NCBI GenBank assembly: GCA_964431685.1
Contig: CAYSLA010000128.1
Location: 1-9,798 of the forward strand
Reading direction: 5' to 3'
DNA length: 9,798 bases
From: CAYSLA01 sp964431685
GTDB lineage: Bacteria > Armatimonadota > UBA5829
The translations under genes were made by a program, and so were the position numbers. The first letter of the stretch is position 1. Every line of letters begins with the position of its first letter. The notes under the pieces are model-generated. The model did not search any database. It was not told the DNA's origin and worked only from the letters and a program-made list of their open reading frames with translations. Below, one piece after another: positions 6,493 to 9,798 of the stretch.

Positions 6493-6545
6493 ACCATCCG
6501 CAAGGTCACCAAGATCGAGGTCCATCTTCATCACCACCTTTCATG

Positions 6546-6586
6546 CAAAAAGCCCCACGTCTCCACAATCAGAAACGAAGGGCTTT
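6546..6586 (-). terminator. T-box intrinsic terminator
   Basis: On the minus strand AAAGCCC (6586-6580) pairs with GGGCUUU (6555-6549). Inside it CGUUUCU pairs with GGAGACG (one G-U pair at each of two positions), and UUUUU follows. This strong hairpin shares CUUCGUUUCUG with the antiterminator, as expected for a transcriptional T-box switch. Confidence 0.88.
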
Positions 6587-6609
6587 GAACTCTCCGCGGT
6601 ACCACTCTG
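6570..6609 (-). promoter_or_regulatory. T-box antiterminator
   Basis: On the minus strand CAGAG (6609-6605) pairs with UUCUG (6574-6570), and GCGGAG (6597-6592) pairs with CUUCGU (6580-6575). They enclose exactly the seven-base bulge UGGUACC (6604-6598) typical of T-boxes. The 3' strand of this helix is also part of the terminator, so the two folds exclude each other. Confidence 0.85.
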
Positions 6610-6861
6610 TTTGACCGGCGCTCGCGCATCCGGTCCACTCATCCGCCGCGGCCCCGACGTGCGAGGCGATGGCGTCTTCCCTGTAACGGTGGAAGTTTCC
6701 GTCCCAGTCTACTTGCGGCTGTGCCGTTTTCGGTGGGCGACTCCGGAGTGAGTTCGGGCAGTTCCTGTCGACGCCGGTTCCCAGCGACCCGGCTCTCTGG
6801 CAGTCCGGTATCCCGCCTTACTAGTCTCCATCAAAGTCTTTGTCGATATTCAACTAATTTC

Positions 6862-6890
6862 ATTATGGCATGCAAATGGGGGATTGTCAA
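6862..6890 (-). promoter_or_regulatory. leuA promoter (sigma-70 type)
   Basis: On the minus strand TTGACA (6890-6885) is followed by 17 bases and CATAAT (6867-6862). This is a perfect -35 and a one-mismatch -10 at ideal spacing, placing transcription start near 6855, just before T-box stem I. Confidence 0.85.
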
Positions 6891-6949
6891 GGGCTAATTG
6901 TGCGCAACGCACGTACATCCGCGCGAGGAAGGAAATGACAGGCAAAACG

Positions 6950-6955
6950 TATAAT
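6950..6955 (+). promoter_or_regulatory. Possible -10 element for mntA-hepT
   Basis: A perfect TATAAT lies 87 bases before the mntA start. No good -35 is found 16-18 bases upstream (the matching window reads GGAAGG), so this would be a -35-weak or activator-dependent promoter, divergent from the leuA promoter. Confidence 0.4.
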
Positions 6956-6983
6956 CCGTCCTTGTGAATGGGTATAGAACTGA

Positions 6984-6999
6984 CCGTGCTAGTGCACGG
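6984..6999 (+). promoter_or_regulatory. Perfect dyad in the mntA leader
   Basis: CCGTGC and GCACGG form a six-base-pair perfect dyad around TAGT, between the putative -10 and the mntA start. It could be an operator for autoregulation or an RNA hairpin. It has no T-run and is not a terminator. Function is inference. Confidence 0.3.
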
Positions 7000-7042
7000 G
7001 TACCGCAGGCATAGTGAGAATGACGGTCGTGCAGGTGGAGTA

Positions 7043-7345
7043 ATGGCACAAATCGAGCTTCCGAAGGAATTGATCGTCTCCTTTTGCAGGGAGAGGCATA
7101 TCCGGCGTCTGGCGCTTTTTGGCTCGGCACTGCGGCCGGACTTCCGACCGGACAGCGACATTGACCTGCTGGTTGAGTTTGAACCGGGGCATATTCCTGG
7201 TCTGTTCGGTATGGCGAGGATGGAACGAGAACTGTCTGCGCTATTGGGAGGACGGAGAGTCGACCTTCGCACACCCGAAGACCTGAGCCGGTACTTCCGC
7301 CAACAGGTGTTGGAAGAGGCAGAGGTGCAATATGCGGAAGGATGA
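7043..7345 (+). CDS. mntA: MntA-type minimal nucleotidyltransferase antitoxin
   Basis: The 100-residue product is a minimal nucleotidyltransferase (NTP_transf_2 fold, DNA polymerase beta superfamily). Seen: G27-S28 followed by exactly ten residues and D39-I-D41, the GSX10DXD catalytic signature, and a third acidic position Asp74 in RRVDLRT. In characterised type VII toxin-antitoxin systems MntA neutralises HepT by transferring AMP groups from ATP to a tyrosine of the toxin. All catalytic residues are kept, so it should be active. Start ATG 7043 is chosen over the ATG at 6968 because AGGTGGAG lies just upstream and the protein then begins at the usual family position. It overlaps hepT by 14 bases, a typical coupled toxin-antitoxin arrangement. 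Confidence 0.9.
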   Translation: MAQIELPKELIVSFCRERHIRRLALFGSALRPDFRPDSDIDLLVEFEPGHIPGLFGMARMERELSALLGGRRVDLRTPEDLSRYFRQQVLEEAEVQYAEG

Positions 7346-7676
7346 TGCCGTTCGATTGCGGCACATGCTGGATGCGGCAAATGAGGCTGTGGGGTTCGCG
7401 AAAGGCAAGTCACGTAACGCTTTGGACTGCGATCGGATGCTGGTGCTGTCTCTCGTCAAAGACATCGAGATTATCGGGGAGGCAGCTCACCAAGTCTCCC
7501 AAGTCACTCGGGGGCAGCTACAAAGCGTCCCGTGGGACGACATGATCGGTATGCGCCACCGGCTGGTTCACGCTTACTTCGACATCAACTTAGACATACT
7601 CTGGCGCACCGTGCAAGATGACCTCCCTTCACTCATACCCGTATTGGCACCTCTCGTTCCCCCGGAGGATGAATAG
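7332..7676 (+). CDS. hepT: HepT-type HEPN RNase toxin (DUF86)
   Basis: The 114-residue product matches the HepT/DUF86 family (PF01934), all-helical HEPN ribonucleases. Seen: R75-HRLV-H80-A-Y82, the complete RX4HXY motif in which Arg and His make up the RNase site and Tyr is the residue modified by MntA; KDIEIIGEAA (43-52); and FDINLDILW (83-91), usual after the active site. In known systems HepT cuts cellular RNA such as tRNA when not AMPylated. AGAGGTG (7321-7327), inside the end of mntA, serves as RBS for ATG 7332. Length and motif are complete, so the toxin appears intact. Target and physiological role (stabilisation, phage defence) cannot be read from the sequence. Confidence 0.92.
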   Translation: MRKDDAVRLRHMLDAANEAVGFAKGKSRNALDCDRMLVLSLVKDIEIIGEAAHQVSQVTRGQLQSVPWDDMIGMRHRLVHAYFDINLDILWRTVQDDLPSLIPVLAPLVPPEDE

Positions 7677-7785
7677 CTTGCGCGCGGAGTTGAGGCAAAA
7701 CCGGCATTGAAGCGTCACGGGCTGATCATGCGAAAGGCACCGTCTTGAGATGGTTATGTCCAATTGCATCGGGTTCGACTCGGAC
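7677..7785. other. Convergent intergenic spacer
   Basis: 109 bases between the hepT stop and the stop of the leftward glycosidase-like gene. I see no hairpin with a T-run and no RNA gene. Confidence 0.5.
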
Positions 7786-9798
7786 TTACTTCTTCTCGAC
7801 CGCAATCGCCCAGTCGCTTGTGTAAGGAGCGGTCCACGTTCGTTTTCCCGGTTTCAGCATGCCTAAGTCGATCTCTTTGTAGAGCTGAGTGGTGTCCACG
7901 GCCACTGCTGGGAGCGCTGAGGGCATCTTTGATAGATCCATCGATATCGAGTCGGTGTTCTCGCGATAAAAGACGAATCGCCTCGAATCCGGTGTGCGCA
8001 GGCAGACGCCATCTGTGATCGCGTTGTCACGCACCATCTCCAGCACAAAACGTTCCCGGAAGAAATCCGCGTACGTGCGGCTCCAGTGGGGATGCTTATA
8101 CGTTGCGCTGGTGCCGTCCGCAGGCGCTCCGACGAGGTTGCCCCAGATGTTGGCTACGCCGCCGGCCATCGCCGAGTGCCACAGGCCGCGCCGGGTCAGT
8201 TCTTCGTTATAGTCTTTGTCGGGGTATGGAGACGGGTCACGGATGCGGAACCTGTCCTCGCTAAACGATGGCTTCGAGGGCCGGTCCTCCATGGTCAGGA
8301 CATACTTATCGTAGTCCGGCCTCCACTGCTCGTAGGATGAGTAGTCCAGGGCTTCGCTTAGTTGCACCCACTGATCATACTGATAGTTCCGGCCGCCAAG
8401 CATGTGCGGCCAGCCAAACTCACGGTGCAGATAATCGTGCCACTCGGCAAGCTGGGGCCCTCGCACCCATTCCCACAGGTCAAAGCCATAGCCCATCGTC
8501 CATCCGGGGAGAGGTCCGAGCCGCGCGGCTATATACCTCTGTAGACGCTTGTCGACGGCGCCGTTGATTCCCCACTTGGTCGGAGTCATGTGACGCGAAT
8601 CGTCCCCCCAAGCCCACAGATGCACAACGCCTCCTGCTGCGTGCGTCTTGCTGATGAGCAGTTCCAGGGCCTCGAAAGTGCGGGGGTCCGGGTTCGGATC
8701 GTCACCGATTTGCTCGGAGCTTTCCTTGTCGATATCGAACCAGCGGCAGGCCAGGCTGGTGTGGAATCCGTTGAAGCCGTGCTCAGTGAAGAACGTCTTG
8801 ATATCAGCGTCGATCTTCGCCGGGTTGTTGTGGAACGCAGGCGGCGCGGCATACATTACGATCTGCGGGACGAAAGCCTCCAAAGTCCCTCTTGACCCGC
8901 GGGGCCGCACCCACCTGTTGCCCTTGTGGGAAATAAAGCCATAGCTGCCCTGTGGCGCCGGATCGACTCTCACTATTCCAGTGAGACCGTTCAACTGGGG
9001 GGCGCCGCTCGCTGTCTTGAAAGTCCACAAGCCTGGGCGAGTGCCCGTAAACCGAAACTTCCAGGTGCTTGCGCCCGAATAGTACATACCAGTCGTTCGG
9101 CGTTCGCCGGAAGGACTGTGAACGAACGTTGCCGAGGCGACCAGATCGAACGGATTGCCCGTATATGTGGGGTTGCTGATCTCGAAATCGATCGGAATCC
9201 ACTGCTGTGCCGTGCGGTCCATGCGTGTTTCCCTGGCATCAAGGATGATCGTCTGGCCGGCGGGTACGTTGGCCCGCGTGACGATGGTTCCATCCGGGAA
9301 CGTCACTGAGACGTCGGCCGCAGCGCGACTGCCCAGCCCGAAGTGAAGCACCGGTTCATTCTGAGCCAGGTAGCCTTCCTGGCTGCGCGCCTCGCGGAAC
9401 GAGATCATGGCGGACGGCTCGCCGGCGCCATTGGGCTCGTATGTCGCCACCTTTGCGCCGAACGCCCCTGCCTGGCCGGCCGGTGACACCAGCCTGATTT
9501 TCAGCCAGTTTGTCTCTGACCCACTTAGATCATTGCGGATCAGCCGGTTGTGGGCGCGCTTCTGCGTGTAGAAGAAGTCCATGTCTCCGTCATTATCGAT
9601 ATCCGCGAACGCGACAGATCTCGGGTCGTTGATCACTCCGGGATCGAACCTGGCCGATGCGGTGAATGTGCCGGTTCCGTCGTTCAGATAGACTTTGTCG
9701 TCCCCAGCATACACCATGTCCCATGTGCCGTCGTTGTTGATGTCCTCGAATCCGGCCATAAAGCCCGGTCCCTGAGGCACAGGTTTGGATGCGAACGT
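7786..9798 (-). CDS. FG-GAP/UnbV - DUF5060 - glycoside-hydrolase-like multidomain protein (5' partial)
   Basis: The frame is open through the right edge, so the N-terminus lies outside; 670 residues are visible (numbered here from GTG 9780). Order seen: calcium-binding FG-GAP/VCBS loops DINNDGTWD (13-21) and DIDNDGDMD (60-68); an ASPIC/UnbV-like domain (91-180) with NWLKIRLVSPAG, GAFGAKV and LHFGLGSRAAADVSVTFPDG; a DUF5060-like beta domain (193-273) with WIPIDFEISN and PGLWTFKTASG; a TIM-barrel part resembling DUF4038/apiosidase-type enzymes (about 280-560) with HLWAWGDDSRH (387-397), GFDLWEWVRGPQ (432-443) and RRGLWHSAMAGGVANIWGN (530-548); and a C-terminal beta domain ending YTSDWAIAVEKK. 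Glu436 and Glu508 (SFSEDRFR) are candidate acid/base and nucleophile. The repeats imply export and a cell-surface or secreted role in polysaccharide breakdown. Substrate unknown. Confidence 0.82.
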   Translation of the reverse strand, partial: TFASKPVPQGPGFMAGFEDINNDGTWDMVYAGDDKVYLNDGTGTFTASARFDPGVINDPRSVAFADIDNDGDMDFFYTQKRAHNRLIRNDLSGSETNWLKIRLVSPAGQAGAFGAKVATYEPNGAGEPSAMISFREARSQEGYLAQNEPVLHFGLGSRAAADVSVTFPDGTIVTRANVPAGQTIILDARETRMDRTAQQWIPIDFEISNPTYTGNPFDLVASATFVHSPSGERRTTGMYYSGASTWKFRFTGTRPGLWTFKTASGAPQLNGLTGIVRVDPAPQGSYGFISHKGNRWVRPRGSRGTLEAFVPQIVMYAAPPAFHNNPAKIDADIKTFFTEHGFNGFHTSLACRWFDIDKESSEQIGDDPNPDPRTFEALELLISKTHAAGGVVHLWAWGDDSRHMTPTKWGINGAVDKRLQRYIAARLGPLPGWTMGYGFDLWEWVRGPQLAEWHDYLHREFGWPHMLGGRNYQYDQWVQLSEALDYSSYEQWRPDYDKYVLTMEDRPSKPSFSEDRFRIRDPSPYPDKDYNEELTRRGLWHSAMAGGVANIWGNLVGAPADGTSATYKHPHWSRTYADFFRERFVLEMVRDNAITDGVCLRTPDSRRFVFYRENTDSISMDLSKMPSALPAVAVDTTQLYKEIDLGMLKPGKRTWTAPYTSDWAIAVEKK

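Larger units (their letters stand above)
6546..6855 (-). promoter_or_regulatory. T-box riboswitch, leucine type, controlling leuA
   Basis: The minus-strand leader has the T-box elements in order. Stem I starts with GGAGACUAGUAAGG (about 6829-6816) and has a distal part CCAGAGAGCC...GCUGG. The specifier loop reads CCCG-AACUCA-CUCC, with codon CUC (Leu) at 6750-6752 followed by the usual purine. A stem II region contains ACGG...CCGUUA (CCGUUA near 6689-6684), and a stem III hairpin has GACCGG/CCGGUC arms. The T-box core is AGAGUGGUACCGCGG (6608-6594). The UGGU in the bulge can pair with the ACCA end of tRNA-Leu. Uncharged tRNA-Leu should stabilise the antiterminator and switch leuA on. The sequence pattern was recognised by eye; no covariance model was run. 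Confidence 0.92.

Noticed and set aside
6316..6537. Minus-strand open frame between the T-box terminator and leuA, overlapping the leuA start
   Set aside because: It has a weak GGTG-type RBS, but its middle is made by the two palindromes, its end runs inside leuA in another frame, and no family is recognised. More likely non-coding leader.
5789..6751. 320-residue plus-strand frame opposite leuA and its leader
   Set aside because: It only stays open because the N run is read through, and it covers the T-box region. No protein motif.
1..9798. CRISPR array, insertion sequence, phage att site, tRNA or rRNA
   Set aside because: No regularly spaced repeats, transposase or integrase motifs, cloverleaf, or rRNA-like segments were seen on either strand.

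Overview
The window looks like a scaffold piece from a free-living, moderately GC-rich bacterium. It is gene-dense, with ATGA/TGATGA gene overlaps and strong AGGAG-type ribosome binding sites. It contains carbohydrate-related proteins (a CBM9-like protein, a glycoside-hydrolase-like protein fused to FG-GAP/UnbV repeats, and an oligogalacturonate-lyase-like fragment) and a T-box-controlled leucine gene. This mix recalls Armatimonadota and similar environmental phyla. That assignment is inference: no rRNA or tRNA marker is present. A run of exactly 100 Ns at 6137-6236 shows this is a scaffold with a placeholder gap.

Layout. 1-3216 (+) is a run of genes in one direction: the tail of an unrecognised gene, a metal-dependent cyclase / kynurenine-formamidase-like protein coupled to it by an ATGA overlap, a decayed HEPN-domain gene (in-frame stop plus frameshift), a thioredoxin reductase (trxB), and an M24-fold protein coupled to trxB by TGATGA. 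3218-3898 (-) is a stand-alone CBM9-like protein whose stop lies one base from the M24 stop. 4078-5124 (+) is a divergent uroporphyrinogen-decarboxylase-family protein. 5169-5517 (+) is a scar: an intact gene start resembling oligogalacturonate lyase is joined out of frame to an alpha/beta-hydrolase C-terminus.

5504-6385 (-) is leuA, interrupted by the N gap and ending without the usual leucine-binding regulatory domain. It is preceded by a well-formed T-box leader (about 6546-6855) with a CUC (Leu) specifier, a seven-base UGGUACC bulge, mutually exclusive antiterminator and terminator, and a TTGACA-17-CATAAT promoter. Between the terminator and leuA sit two related palindromic elements in opposite orientation. 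7043-7676 (+) is a MntA-HepT (type VII) toxin-antitoxin pair. 7786-9798 (-) is the C-terminal part of a large protein combining FG-GAP, ASPIC/UnbV, DUF5060-like and TIM-barrel glycosidase-like modules; it runs off the right edge.

The best-supported regulatory logic is charged/uncharged tRNA-Leu sensing by the T-box controlling leuA. MntA is expected to neutralise HepT by nucleotide transfer to its RX4HXY tyrosine. The rest is plausibly metabolic or carbohydrate-related but has no demonstrable common pathway. I did not find a clearly new multi-gene system. The most unusual items are the FG-GAP/UnbV-glycosidase fusion, the pair of covarying palindromes in the leuA leader, the shortened leuA next to two gene fragments, and the HEPN pseudogene.
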